Below, piece by piece: positions 1 through 12,700 of a DNA stretch of 64,000 nucleotides. Source of the stretch: Mytilus californianus (lineage: Eukaryota; Mollusca; Bivalvia; Mytilida; Mytilidae); assembly GCF_021869535.1 (NCBI RefSeq), contig NW_026262668.1, positions 72,127,558 to 72,191,557 of the forward strand. The letters are read 5' to 3'. The notes under the pieces were generated by a model. That model was not told where the DNA came from. It searched no databases and saw nothing but the letters and a program-made list of their open reading frames with translations. Positions within the stretch are counted from its first letter, which is position 1. The number at the start of each line of letters is the position of its first letter. Both the position numbers and the translations under genes were made by a program.

Positions 1-54
1 AATGAGGATGAAATTTGGGTTTCAAATATCTATATTTGAATTATTACATTTCAG

Positions 55-766
55 AAAAAAATGGACAATAGAGAATATAAGTCTCCTTCAGAGTTTGCTG
101 ATGATGTACGGTTAATATTTACAAATTGTTATAGATACAATCCTTCTGATAGTGACGTTGTAATGATGGCTAAAAAACTGCAGGATGTATTTGAAATGAA
201 ATATGCAAAATTGCCAGATGAGCCACATACTGCCAATGGTGACAAGGCAGATAGTGGTAGTGATACTTCTGAAAGTGAATCAGAGTCTGACAATGAAAGT
301 GAGGAAGAAAGGGAACAAAAAATAAAAAGTCTTCAGGAAGAACTGAAAAAAATTCAAGATGATTTAGGTAAATTGACAGAAGAACATATGCAAAAATTAA
401 AACAGAAAAAGGAAAAGAGTGAGAAAAAGAAGAAAAAAAAGAAGGAAAAAATTGAGAAAGTTAAGGTGATAGAGACACCTGCTTTGGTGGCATCAAGCAC
501 AAATGCTACAATTGTGCCACCATCTGTGAACGATGTAAAAACACCGAAAGTGAAAACTACGAAAAAATTGCCATTAGAACCAAAAAGTACAAAGAAAAAG
601 ACTCCAGCAACTCGTACACCTAGTGCTAAGAAAAATAAGATAGTGTCTTCAGGGACTGGTGGGCCTCCTCCACCTGTGGCATTTGATAGTGACGATGAAG
701 ACAATGCTAAACCAATGACTTATGATGAAAAACGACAGCTCAGTTTGGATATTAATAAACTTCCAG
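55..766 (+). CDS. BRD4: Exon 1 of window: bromodomain 2 end, acidic/Lys-rich linker, NET start
   Basis: The acceptor ttacatttcag ends at 54 and the donor GTAATG starts at 767. The exon opens in frame 0 with KKMDNREY, the loop before helix B of BET bromodomain 2. CYRYNP holds the acetyl-lysine-binding Asn (codon 139-141), and the domain ends at KLPDEP. A Ser/Glu-rich stretch (likely CK2 sites) follows, then a heptad-like coil starting [14 protein letters not shown], then a run of Lys (near 400-460) matching the basic BET interaction segment. [20 protein letters not shown] begins the NET domain. Reading on past 766 gives only a few residues and a stop at 790, so the splice is well supported. 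Its true first in-window codon depends on the upstream exon phase, inferred as 0. Confidence 0.95.
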
Positions 767-3700
767 GTAATGCTAAATTGAATGTGTTGTGATTGATTTG
801 ATGCTTCAGATTGGATTTCGGTAGTGTACATTTTTCTTGTCAGTTCGAATAAAAGTTCTTATTCGAATTTTTGCAGGGAAGTTGTTTCCAGATGCTGAAT
901 GAAATACTACATATGGGATTGAAACATTTTTGGATGTATGATCACTTGTGAGAGGAAAATCACTTATGATTTTGAGGTCATCTTGTCAGATTTCATGTCA
1001 AGTTTTTAAAAATAAAACATAATTTTGTGCAGAAAAGTGGTTTCTGGATGCAAAATAAAATACTGCATATTTGATTGCAACCTTACTTGGATATATGGTC
1101 ACTTGTATTAAGATATTTTAAGGTGACTGTCTAAGGTCAAGGTCAAAGAGACTAAAAATAGACAAAATTTGGTTTCATGATGCTTAATCAAATGCTACAT
1201 ATGTGATTGCAACCTTTATTGGATATATACCATTCTCAAAACACCAAAATAAATTCTTTGAATGTTACTAACAGTAAAAACTCAGCACAAACCCGGAATA
1301 AGGGCCGTCCTGAACTTGCCATGTTGAAGCCATGGCTCTGACTTAGACGATCATTAACAATAAAATTCTTATATCTTACAAATGTTGATCAGTTCCTCAT
1401 GAACTAAACATGAAAGATCAACAATGTTAAGTTTTTGAATTTTTTTTTTGTAGTCTGTATATGTCTGATTTGTCATGTATTGGTGATGGGAGCTCAGATT
1501 TTTCTGATGATCAATGTCTTCAATGCCTTTAAATTCTCAGGTCTCATGACTCACTGCCAAACTAGATTTATGACTCCATTTGTTTTAAAATTTGAATTCC
1601 ATGATGGTGGAAATGGCTCATTTCCTTCCAAGTTCTGTAGTTTAAATTGATGTGCAAATGTTTTTTTGGAATGATGTTACAAGATGTCTTTAAATGTGTA
1701 TCTTATTCCTGTTGACAAAAATAAAATGATATCCCTTCTAGCTTGACAGTTTTTGTATAATCTTTTTTTTGTTGAGCCTTTGGCAAGTATACATGTATAA
1801 CAACAACAAAAAACTTCAGTCTTTGATTTTTGTAGCTAGTTTTTAGTATTAATTCAAACCAACATGTAATTTTATATCTCGTATACCTGATAGATGTATA
1901 GTCAGACTTTTATGCAAACACCTGATTATTATTGTACATTTATTAAACTTCCTTGTAAATATTCTGTCAACATAAGTCTTAGATGTGTCACTCATCTAGT
2001 TGGTCATACAATTTCTATTTTTAGTTCCATTAAAAGATTAGGGATGAAAAATTATGTCTGAGGGGTGCACTTCTTAACTACAATTTGCCTGGTTAATGTT
2101 TACGACTTTACTGCACTCATGATTTAAAGGTAGGCATCAGAATTTAAAAAAAATGGATATACTACATATGTAGAAGGAAAAATTTTGAAATCATTGAACT
2201 CTCGGGTTGTGAACCAACTGTCATATTGGCATAACCCTATTATGATATTGTGTGGCCATGTCATATGGAATTGATTCTTGAAGCCTTTTCTAAGTGGAAA
2301 GTCTGTTAATGATTTTTTTTTGCTTCACAGGTGATAAATTGGGAAGAGTTGTGTTCATAATTCAGTCTAGGGAACCGTCCTTGCGAGACTCTAATCCAGA
2401 TGAAATAGAAATAGACTTTGAAACTCTCAAACCTTCCACGTTGCGAGAATTAGAAGCATATGTGATGTCTTGTCTGAAAAAGAAAGCAAGAAAGCCATAT
2501 AGTGAGTATTCAGAGATTGTTATTTGCAATAAATATATATATATATGAATTGTATCTTGGCAATAATATACATTTGTAAAAGAAACAGTGTTTAGGCCAT
2601 CTTTGTCTTTCCTGCACATGATTTTTAAGTAAGTGGCAATTACTTAGATTTTTGTGGCTGCCGTTTCAGAAATTTCTATATGTTTACAGTTCGTGCTTCG
2701 TTCCTGTTGATCAACTTTTGGACATAAGAAACTTTCATGAGAGTTGTACTTAGATATAAGGTGGCAATGAGACAACTCTCCATCCAAGTCACAATTTGTA
2801 AAAGTAAACCATTATAGGTCAAAGTACAGCCTTCAACACGTAGCCTTTGCTCACACCGAACAGCAAGCTATAAAGGGCCCCAAAAATGACTAGTGTAAAA
2901 CCATTCAAACAGGAAAGCCAAGGGTCTACTCTATATAAAAAACGAGAAACACTTATGGACCACATCAACAAACGACAACCACTGAACATCAGGTTCCTGA
3001 CTTAGGTCAGGTGCAAACAAATGCAGTGGGTTTAAATGTTTTAATAGGCACCAACCTTCGCCCTACCTGAAACAATAGTATAACATCACAACATAGAAAG
3101 ACGCACTATAAAATATCAATTGAAATGGCTTAACTCAAAAGATATATTAACAAAAACAAGTGAACATACACTGAACGAATAAATTTGATCTATGACACAA
3201 TGTAAATACAAAATTAAATAAAACAAGGGGGTTAGATGTAAAAGAATACCAGAAAGACCACTATTACCTTGGACAAAATGCTGCTAAATAAAATAACGTA
3301 CACGGGTAAATAAGAATAATTTTGTTGTAAGGTATATATGGAGTACGGAAATAATTTTGTCCTAAAAAAAATTGTAATTTGTTGAGGTTTTTGGTACTTG
3401 TGTGTTATGTTGACTATCAGATCAAGATTGTGTTTTGCTCCAGCTGTTGATCAGCTGTTGGTGTAATAAAGATTATTAAAGGCCTTGGGCTTAATCGAAG
3501 AAAATTGTACTTGTCTTGACTTTTCACATAGTTCCTGCTGTAGTGTATGAGGATGCCTTACAGGGCTGTTTTGGGTTGCGTTTTGGTAGACCCAACTTTT
3601 TAGCCCCCTACAGACGAAGTCGAAGGGGACTTTAGGTTTGTACTCCGTCCGTCTGTTTGTCTGTTCATTCCTCAGTTCGGCAAATCAGTTTTCCACACTT

Positions 3701-6700
3701 TTTTTCTTCATGCTTGAAGATATTGATTTGATATTTGGTGTATTGTTTTATCATGACAAGTTACAGATCCAGTTCGAATTTTGTTCCTTTCTGATGATTT
3801 TGTGATTTTGTGCGGAGTTATGATCCAATGACTTAGAAAATTCACTAAAATAATCAGTTTTCCACACTTTTTTTTTGTCATTCTTGAAGATATTGGTATA
3901 GTATATAGTTTTATCATGACAAGTTACATTCCAAGTTTGAATTTTGTTCCGGTCTGATGATTTTGTGCAGAGTTATGGTCCTTGGACTTGAAAAATTCAC
4001 TCAAATAGTCAGTTTTCCGCACTTTTTTTCGTCATGCTTGAAGATATTGACTTGATATTTGTTATATAGTTTACACCCTGACAAGTTATAGATCAAGTTA
4101 GAATTTTGTTCCAATACAATGAAATCTATCCGGTAGGGGACTATGTATTGCCATGCAATACTCACAGAAAGCTTGTTATAATTAGGGCAGGGGCATCAAT
4201 CATTTCATACAGCACACATCTAGTTTAATATGAATTCTGAAACTTGTAAACTTTAAAGTTATCTGGCATATTTTTTTTATTGGAAAAGTTCTCCATTTTC
4301 TCTACACAAAGATATAGTTCAGTTATGAATGCATATGTTAAACCTTTTAATTTTTCATTCTCAGCCAAAAAAGCCTCTGGGAAGTCAAGAGAAGAAGCTC
4401 AGAAAGAGAAAAAGCTAGAGTTAGAACAAAAATTGATTGAGGTTCATGAAAAGCTGGGAAGTAGTGCAAAGAAAGCCAAGAAAGGTCAGTAAATTGGTTT
4501 TTTTTTAATCACAATCTTAGATTTACAGACTTTTCGTTATTTTGTAACGACTTGTTTTCCCAAAGATTTGAGTTCAGACTTTTGTCAGTTCAATTTTTTA
4601 AAAATAATTTTTAAACTGCACAACAATTTCTTTTTCTTCAACTTCAAATACTTTTTCAAATTCTTTTCTTATGAACCATTTGGGATGATTTTGAGACATT
4701 TGGATTTAAAGCCAAAAGCCCATGACACTGAAAAATATGTTGAACAGATGTATATGTAGGCCTACCCTAGGCCAAATTTGTAAAACATTGTTGCCAACCA
4801 TATGATGTTTAAAAAGGGTCATTCCCTTTCTCTTGGAAATGAGAAAGATGGTAATAGCATGGCACTTACTGTGGATGTTTATGAATTAAAACGTAGGATT
4901 AAATACAGCTGTGATTTGTACATCACTTTTATTTATATCTTGAAATTTTTGTCGTGGTTTACCAGGCTTAATGTATCAACAAATCACTGATAAACATTCA
5001 TGGTTATAAAGAACTGACTGAAGTGATTACTATGAATGACCTGTCATTTAACATTTATGTTTATATAGTCCTGTAATTGAATGATTCAGATTGTTTACAC
5101 ATAATTTGCTGAAATGAGTGATTTTATTTGTAGAAGAAGGAGGTGTTGTGAATGTTGATGGTGCCAGTAGATTGTCAGATGGTAGCAGTAGCTCATCTGG
5201 TACAGATTCCAGCAGTGACAGCAGTTCATCAAGTTCTTCAGAATCAAGTGATTCTGAATCAGGTTAGGGAAAAGGCCAACAAACTTTCACACAATGATCT
5301 GAGCATTTGTCATAATCCTTCATAAGTCTGTGTGATCATACTTTCATAATAAGCAATCTGCCATTATCATTGATGAATGTACTGATTTTGCGTTGGTTGT
5401 GTAAGAAATTTTTAATAGGGTGTGCAGCAGGGCTGTATAAATGAATTTTATATTTATCGTCAATCATTTTATGTGTTTGTTTACTAGAGCTTATTGAAAT
5501 CCAATATTTGATTTAAATATTAAGAACAAACAATCGCCAAGAGTGCAGAATGTGTTAAGATGTTGAGGTCAGCATTTTCTTTGCTGTCATATGTTGTTAA
5601 GCTTTTTTCAAACATTGATATGAGCCATGAGAATATGCCCTTTGTTTAAAAGTATTTCTATTCAGGTGTAGCCATGAATTTTAGTTTGAAATTATTTATT
5701 AGTATCCTGTTTTTCTTTTGGCTGAGAAACTTGGAATATCAGAAACTAAAATAATTAAAACTAATTTCTGATACTTAATATATAAAAAAAATCATATAAA
5801 GAGTGTAGAAACATGGCCTCATCATCACACATTACAGCACTCCATGGCTGATATCATTGTCCATTCCTTGTTGTCAAACACATCATGTTATTAATGTACT
5901 TCAAATTACGCACGTTTTGAACAAGCATTGTGAAAGACGAAAAAAAACATTTAATGCTTAATTTTACATTTATTGTGCTGTGTCGAAATACATTTTTTGT
6001 TCTTTTATTTTCTACAAGAAAGAATTGTAAATATTCATATAGCTAAAATTTATTGCTTTATATTAAATAGATATACAAATTTTTTGTATTGTATCATTTT
6101 ATAGTGTAGATTTTCATTTGGTGTACATACACTGACCCCATTGTCATATTATTGTAGATCTCATGTCAAATAAAATTAAAAACAGATCTTTCGTATTTTA
6201 TTATTAATATGAAACACATTCTGCACTCTAGGTTTAAAATGTTTAGTTTTAATCAAATACTTGGGATACATCTATGCTTTAAAACCTGTTTCCCACTACC
6301 ATGTCTGGACCTATAAATTGAAAAGTATGAAAGTTTTACCATTTTCAATTTATTTTTAACAATTACTATTACAGACATTTAAGTTTCATTGTAATCCTTT
6401 GAAAAAGAATAAGTCCTGTAGACTGAGGTGGAAACAGGTTTTACTTTTGTTTCAGAATTTGCAATTGCAGATAATCAACACACAACCAAATCCTTGCAAT
6501 GTTCAGGTCATGAGTATTGAGCAAGGAAATTTAAGGTAGTCAGAAGTTGCCAAAATTTTGTTATATTGGACTAGTCTGCCAAAGTTTATTTCACCTGGAT
6601 GAAGTAACTATGATTTACAGATGGACTATTGAATCAGTTATTCAAAGCCTTCAGCCTCGGCTACATTCTATACATGTATATCAAATACCAAATCAAAATT

Positions 6701-9700
6701 GTCAATTTCAAAACAAAACAAAAATACGACACATTTTATTACTTGCATGAATAATTTGAAACCAACTGAAATCTCCAGTGTCATTACATATAAACATGAT
6801 ATATGCATAACAGCATTAATATTTATAATATTTTAATGACCCTGACTTACTGAAGGGAAATCCACTGCTATAAACATGATTTACAGTGAAACAAAACTTT
6901 CTGAATTTTGTCTGGAACAATTTCAATCACATTGTAAATGTTAGGTACAAAGATGGTACCGACACTTCCTGAATGGGAAGGATACAAGTAAACTGTTGTC
7001 AGATTGAATATCTACAGTCTTTATTTTTTTTAAATTGTTCACCCTGTAGTCATGTTTATATATAAAAAAACAAACCCAAAGCACATGTAGAAATTGGAAA
7101 ATTACCAAAATGATTGTGTCAGTAGGAAGATCAAAATGATAAATTCAGAAATACAAAACAGCCTTCCTAAACAAGAAGCTAACAAATAAACATACACAGG
7201 TATTGAACAACAATTCACACTGAAGAATATGGAAGTGAAAGGAATCCTTGTGCATCTCATGGATTTGAATTCTGCCAGCTAATTTTATAACATTTTCAAA
7301 GGTGGTTAGACCTCCATCAAATTTATTTGCATTGCATATTTGTTTTGTTCAGTTTTCTGTCTAGGCCAACTTCCATAATTGATAGTTATTATAACATGGT
7401 CACTTTGTTCGATTGTTATATAAAATGGCTGTGGTTCATAGCATGATAAAGAAATGATGCCAAAAAAATATTTCTGATCAAATAACATGCATATAAGGCA
7501 TGTATATGAAAGTGGTTAATACAGACATAGGCTGATAGTGGATTACAAGTTCAAAGTAGATGTATAAATGGCAAAAAGTGCTATTATCTCTGATATATAT
7601 GCAACTTACAGGTTAAAGTTCTGATTTATTCTAATATGCTGAAGTATGCAGTGCACATCTTGCAGGAAAAACCATTGAGACTTTTGTTATCACTTGGTTG
7701 TCCATCCTCTGTCAATCCTTGTTATATTAGAATAACTGGTCAATTTAGAATTAAGATATTCTACAGTCATAAGTTGTCCAGTACGCTCTTTCAAAAAACT
7801 CTGTCCAACATTGTTGTCTTGTGATGAACCAACTTCTATCATTTACTTGTTAAAAGTACATTATAAAATGAAAAATTTGATAAAAACAGCCTGTGACTGG
7901 AATGCTGCTTCAAAACCTTGGCCAAAGGAACGTGCCAGCCAACATTACTAAACGTAGAAAATTGACAGAAATATAAATCCCAGTGACCCAAATTTAATTG
8001 TTATTGAAGGTTAATGATAATTAATGATTCAATGTTGTCTACAACATCAAAAATGTCTCCCAAGTTACTAAGACCTGCATGTTAAAGGTTTTGTGTAGAA
8101 CCAATATAGTTAATCTTTAAAAATACGATACAATTATTGTGCCTCTTGATCACCACTACTGCCACTGTTTCTGAAAATTTAAAAATTTGACAAAAAATGT
8201 TTAAAAAAAGTTCTGAAATCTTCTGTACAGAATTACTTGTTACCAGGCTTAAGGTAAATTGAACTAGTATACATTGTTAGGGGACCAGCTGAAGTCCACC
8301 TCCATGTGTGGGATATTCTCTGCATTGAAGACCGATTGGTGGCATTGGGCTGTTTTCTGCTCTTTGGTTGGGTTATTGTCTGTTCTATGCATTACCTGTT
8401 TCCATTCTCAATGCTAGTATATCACTTTTCAAGTTGAGGATGCAATCTGCCATCAATGATTGGAACCATTACTAAAGCAAATGTCAAAGGGTATTCTAAG
8501 AGTTTTTAAGAGCCGGTTATTCCCCTACTTGGAATTATATTTGTGATCCCTATTAAGACATCAGTTGATTACTGATATGGAAATTGACTGCTATGCTTAC
8601 AAAAAATAATAAAAAACTGATATCATGCTTGTGAACGTCCCAAGAACTAGGGTTTGTTTATTGACTTTTATTTAAATTTTGACTCTCACTTAAAATATTG
8701 AAGAAATGACAAAAAGTTTAATAAAACATTATGTGATCCCCTCTTATTTGCAAAATGATAGGAAAATTACTTTTCTGACCCCCTTATATCCAAAGTTACT
8801 GATCTAAATGTCTACCAAACATGGCCACATGGCAGTTAATGGACTGATATTTGAGCATATGTCCAATCTGATTTAAATACAGATCCTGTTTCCTAGCTTT
8901 GCTGACAAGGATCTGAAAACGCTCTGTTCTACTTTCTGTTTTGAAGACCTTTCTGCCTTTGGTTTTGTCAGATCAATACACACCTTCAAAAATTTGAAGG
9001 CTGAAATTTCATTGGTTGATGTATTAATTACCAAAACAAAGAAAAACGGAGTGTTGTCAGAACCTTGTAAGCAAAACTTGGACACGAGATCTGTATTTTA
9101 ATGAGATTACCATGTATCCAACCTTCTCCAAACCTAGTTCGAAAGTGCGCTTGGAAACAAGAAGACACTTTTTGTTTCTTGGGCTAGTAGGTCATAGGGA
9201 CAGGTCACAGTGCTTGTAAAAAGATTGATTTTGTTTTTAGACAATATCATTTGAGCCATCTTTACCAAACTTGGTTTGATGATATTTACTGCTTAAAAAG
9301 ACAATTGTTTTTGTCATGTGAATTTCCCACTTGTTATGAGTTATAGAATTTGGTGTATGGGATCCTTGCAAGGTGTGCATGTCTGGTTGAGTTCATCTGA
9401 CTGTTCATGGTTCATTGGTCAATGTGAAGGTCTGATTCTCAGGTACTATAATCAATAGAATGAAAAATTGTTTGATTCCTTCTCAATCTGAAAGGCTAAA
9501 GCTTTCTTCATAAGCACAGTGAAGTCTCGAACATTTCTGTGTAACCTTTAGGAGATGCCTAAATTTTGAACTAGGTTATTTATCCAAACATAAACTTAAA
9601 TTTTCTGAGAAAGCCAGACTCCCAACTTTTTATTATGCCCTGCTGTCACTGGAGGGGCATTAAGTGTTATCCTTGTTCGTACGTACATATGTACCGAAAT

Positions 9701-12700
9701 TGGTTTCCATTCTCTAAATTGTTTGGCTCAACTAAATGTTATGAAGCTTGTACCGTATTTTGTTGTGTATATGAAGCACTTTTTTTGCCCCAAAAATGTA
9801 GTTGGTAGAGGGGATGCGTATTATACAGAACTAGACGTTTTTTTGTATTGATTTTATTTTAATTTTTGTCGAACCTTCGACTTTTGTCGAAAAAGCGAGA
9901 CATAGTGATCCTACATTCCGTCGGCAGCGGCGTCCACAAATATTCACTCTGGTTAAAGTTTTTGAAATTTTAATAACTTTCTTAAACTATCCTTGATTTC
10001 TACCAAACTTAGACAGAAGCTTGTTAATGATCATAAGATAGTTTCCAGAAGTAAATTATGTACAAAAAAAATTCCTGTTTTTCCGTATTTTACTTATAAA
10101 TGGACATAGTTTTTCTGCCAGGAAACATTACATTCACTCTGTGGTTAAAATTTTTGAAATTTAAATAACTTTCTCAAACTATCCTGGATTTCTACCAAAC
10201 TTGGACAGAAGCTTGTTTATGATCATAAAATAGTATCCTGAAGTAAATTTAAAAAAAAAATTCCTGTTTTTCCATATTTTACTTATAAATGGACTTAGTT
10301 TTTCTGCCAGGAAACATTACATTCACTCTGTGGTTAAGGTTTTCAAAATTTTAATAACTTTCTTAAACTATCCTGGATTTTTACCAGACTTGGACAGAAG
10401 CTTCTTACAATAAAAAAATTGTATCGAGAGGAATATTTTTATTAAATTTTTTCCTCATCTCATTTTTGTTGAGCCTGCGATTAACAGCAAAAGTAGGCAA
10501 GACACTGGGTTCCGCGGAACCCTTACAAATTTTTTAAATTTAAATTTTTTTTTTTATTCATTAATGTATATATTCAAGACAAGCTTAGACACACATTGAT
10601 TTCAAAGGGAATCTTTAATTAATAACTTCACTTTTACAAAATTAATAAATGTCAATTGCATGATAAAAGCTCTACCATTTTATTGTTTATGGCTTTAAAT
10701 TATTTAATTAAACAAAAAATATAATAAAAAAAAACCAGATTTCTTGGAACAAGCAATCTTATATATTATTTTTATCTTTCAATAGACTTAAATGAAGATT
10801 AAATACATGGTTTAAAAGTTCCCTATCAAAGATTTTTTACAGTGAACTAGTCTTTTAAAAAAAAAAAACTTTTTTTTTCTTTTTCTTTTTAATTTCATTG
10901 TTTTTATTCAGTTTTTTTTATGTGATTTTGGAGAGATGAAAAGGGGTGTGTATCATACATAACTGCGTACTACTCACGTTAAACTACGGTACACTGCTTA
11001 TTACCACAAAACACAGATCAAGTTGGAAATTGGGTGGCGTCACTTGTAGCATTCTGGAGTTTTGCCCCTTTATAACGTTTTGTGCAAGCGGGGGCATCAT
11101 CTTAACGCATTCAGAAATGATTCTCCATGTATTTATATATATATCACAAGGTACCAAGATGAATACAGCAGAAACTGCAGATGTATGATTACAAAGGCGT
11201 GAAGTATGAAAAAACACAACAAAATCTGAGATTGTTTGTCCCATTATAAAATGTGAAAATTTTTGTTAGCAAGAGATATTTATTGTAGGATCTCCAATGA
11301 AGAAAAAAAAATCACGTTCAAGACATGGTAGTTCTGAAGGTCCTGGGATAGTTAATCAGGCCAAAGGGAAGAGCCAACAGGTAAAAAGATGATAAAATTA
11401 ATACAATTGATAGTAAATTATTGAACACATGTTCCAAAATGGGTTCCCACAAAATAAAACACTTTTCTCCAGTCCTCGACAGATTTTTGTTAAAAAAGAT
11501 CTAATGAAGAGAAAATGTTTTTTGCAACAAGTGAAAACCGTCTATACACTGTGAATGCACTTTTAGGATATGAATCTAATGTCAAAGTCCTCATTAAAAT
11601 AAATAAGGGATAAAATTTATCAGTTATTAAACTTATTTCTGTTATTTTGGTTCATAATTTTTTTCTTAAAAGTTTCTGTTAGAAAAAGATTCCATGATGA
11701 GAGGGAGAGTGTTTAGGATAAATTATTTTATGATACTTTAATAATTTAATTTCTTGCATCCATGTAATATTAGAATCGCTGGTAAAAAGCAGCTTAACAT
11801 GCCTGATATTTCTCCCCCAGAAAGGTTATGTTGAAATTTATATTCATAATCATAATTCATGTACATGGAATGATTGAAGCTTTATGATAATTAGTCCCCT
11901 ACAGACAAAGTCGAAGGGGACTTTATTTTCTTTGATTATTGAGAAATTGTCCACACATGCCTTATATAACTTTATATGTGATAAAATTAGAGGAGTGCAT
12001 TTATCTTATTGAGAATATTTTGTTGATCTATGAATGTGGAAGGTTTTTTCAAATACAAATACAGTGGTGCTTTAAATTATGTCTTGCTAGCGAAGAAAGT
12101 TGCAGTATGCGAGACATAGGGATTACGATCCAGTGGTGATGGCCGCGGCGATGTTAACTATTTGTATAAAGCTTTATATTTCAGAAGGTAGAAGACCTGG
12201 ATGCTTCATACCTTGTATGTAAATACCTTAAGTTGTGAAGTTTCCATCTGTCATATGTCCATTGTCCTTGCCCTCTTTTTCATGGTTCAGCAACTGCTTG
12301 AAAAATAATAGAGGTTTTATGTCATGTGAATTTTTCACTTATTATGAGTAACAAGATAACTATATTTGGTTTATGGGTTCTTTGCAACATCTACATGTCC
12401 ATCAGATAGGGTTCACCTGAACTTGACCTCATGGATCAGGGATCAAGGTTAAAGTTTTAGTTACATGATTAGGCCTTTTTTCAGATACAAAAAGCAAAGG
12501 GTCAACTATATTTGGTGTATTCAAAGTCAAATATGCAGTTGTTAATAGTTTTCTTTCTCAACAAATACCCATGTGTTTTTCATCAAATATTGGACACAAA
12601 TACTGTAATGAGAATTTCAAGTTAAAATGTTCATGAAGATTGAAGGGTTCTCCTGGTGCTCCCTGTTTGAATACTTTCTGTTCAAAATCCATGAAATGAT

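Larger units (their letters stand above)
9638..11105 (+). repeat. ATGCCCC..GGGGGCAT family copy, split by a transposon
   Basis: The left piece, 9638-9752, begins with a degenerate hairpin and 'ggggcattaag', then 'ttggtttccattctctaa' and 'atgttatgaagcttg'. The right piece, 10990-11105, resumes with 'cactgcttattaccacaaaa' and ends at 'gcgggggcatcat'. Joined, the two read straight through the unit seen intact several times at 47831-49230. The interruption is the 1237-bp element at 9753-10989. Confidence 0.7.

Noticed and set aside
354-704. 116-residue minus-strand open frame opposite BET exon 1
   Set aside because: Shadow of the Lys/Glu-rich coding strand (poly-Phe/Ser on the reverse); the plus strand is clearly BET.
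767-792. Read-through of exon 1 to a stop at 790
   Set aside because: The NET domain continues exactly in phase at 2331 after a consensus intron, so the read-through is intron sequence, though an intron-retention product cannot be ruled out.
840-865. Short inverted pair 'ttcgaataaaag / cttattcgaa' as a terminator or regulatory hairpin
   Set aside because: Too short and in an intron; no reason to assign a function.
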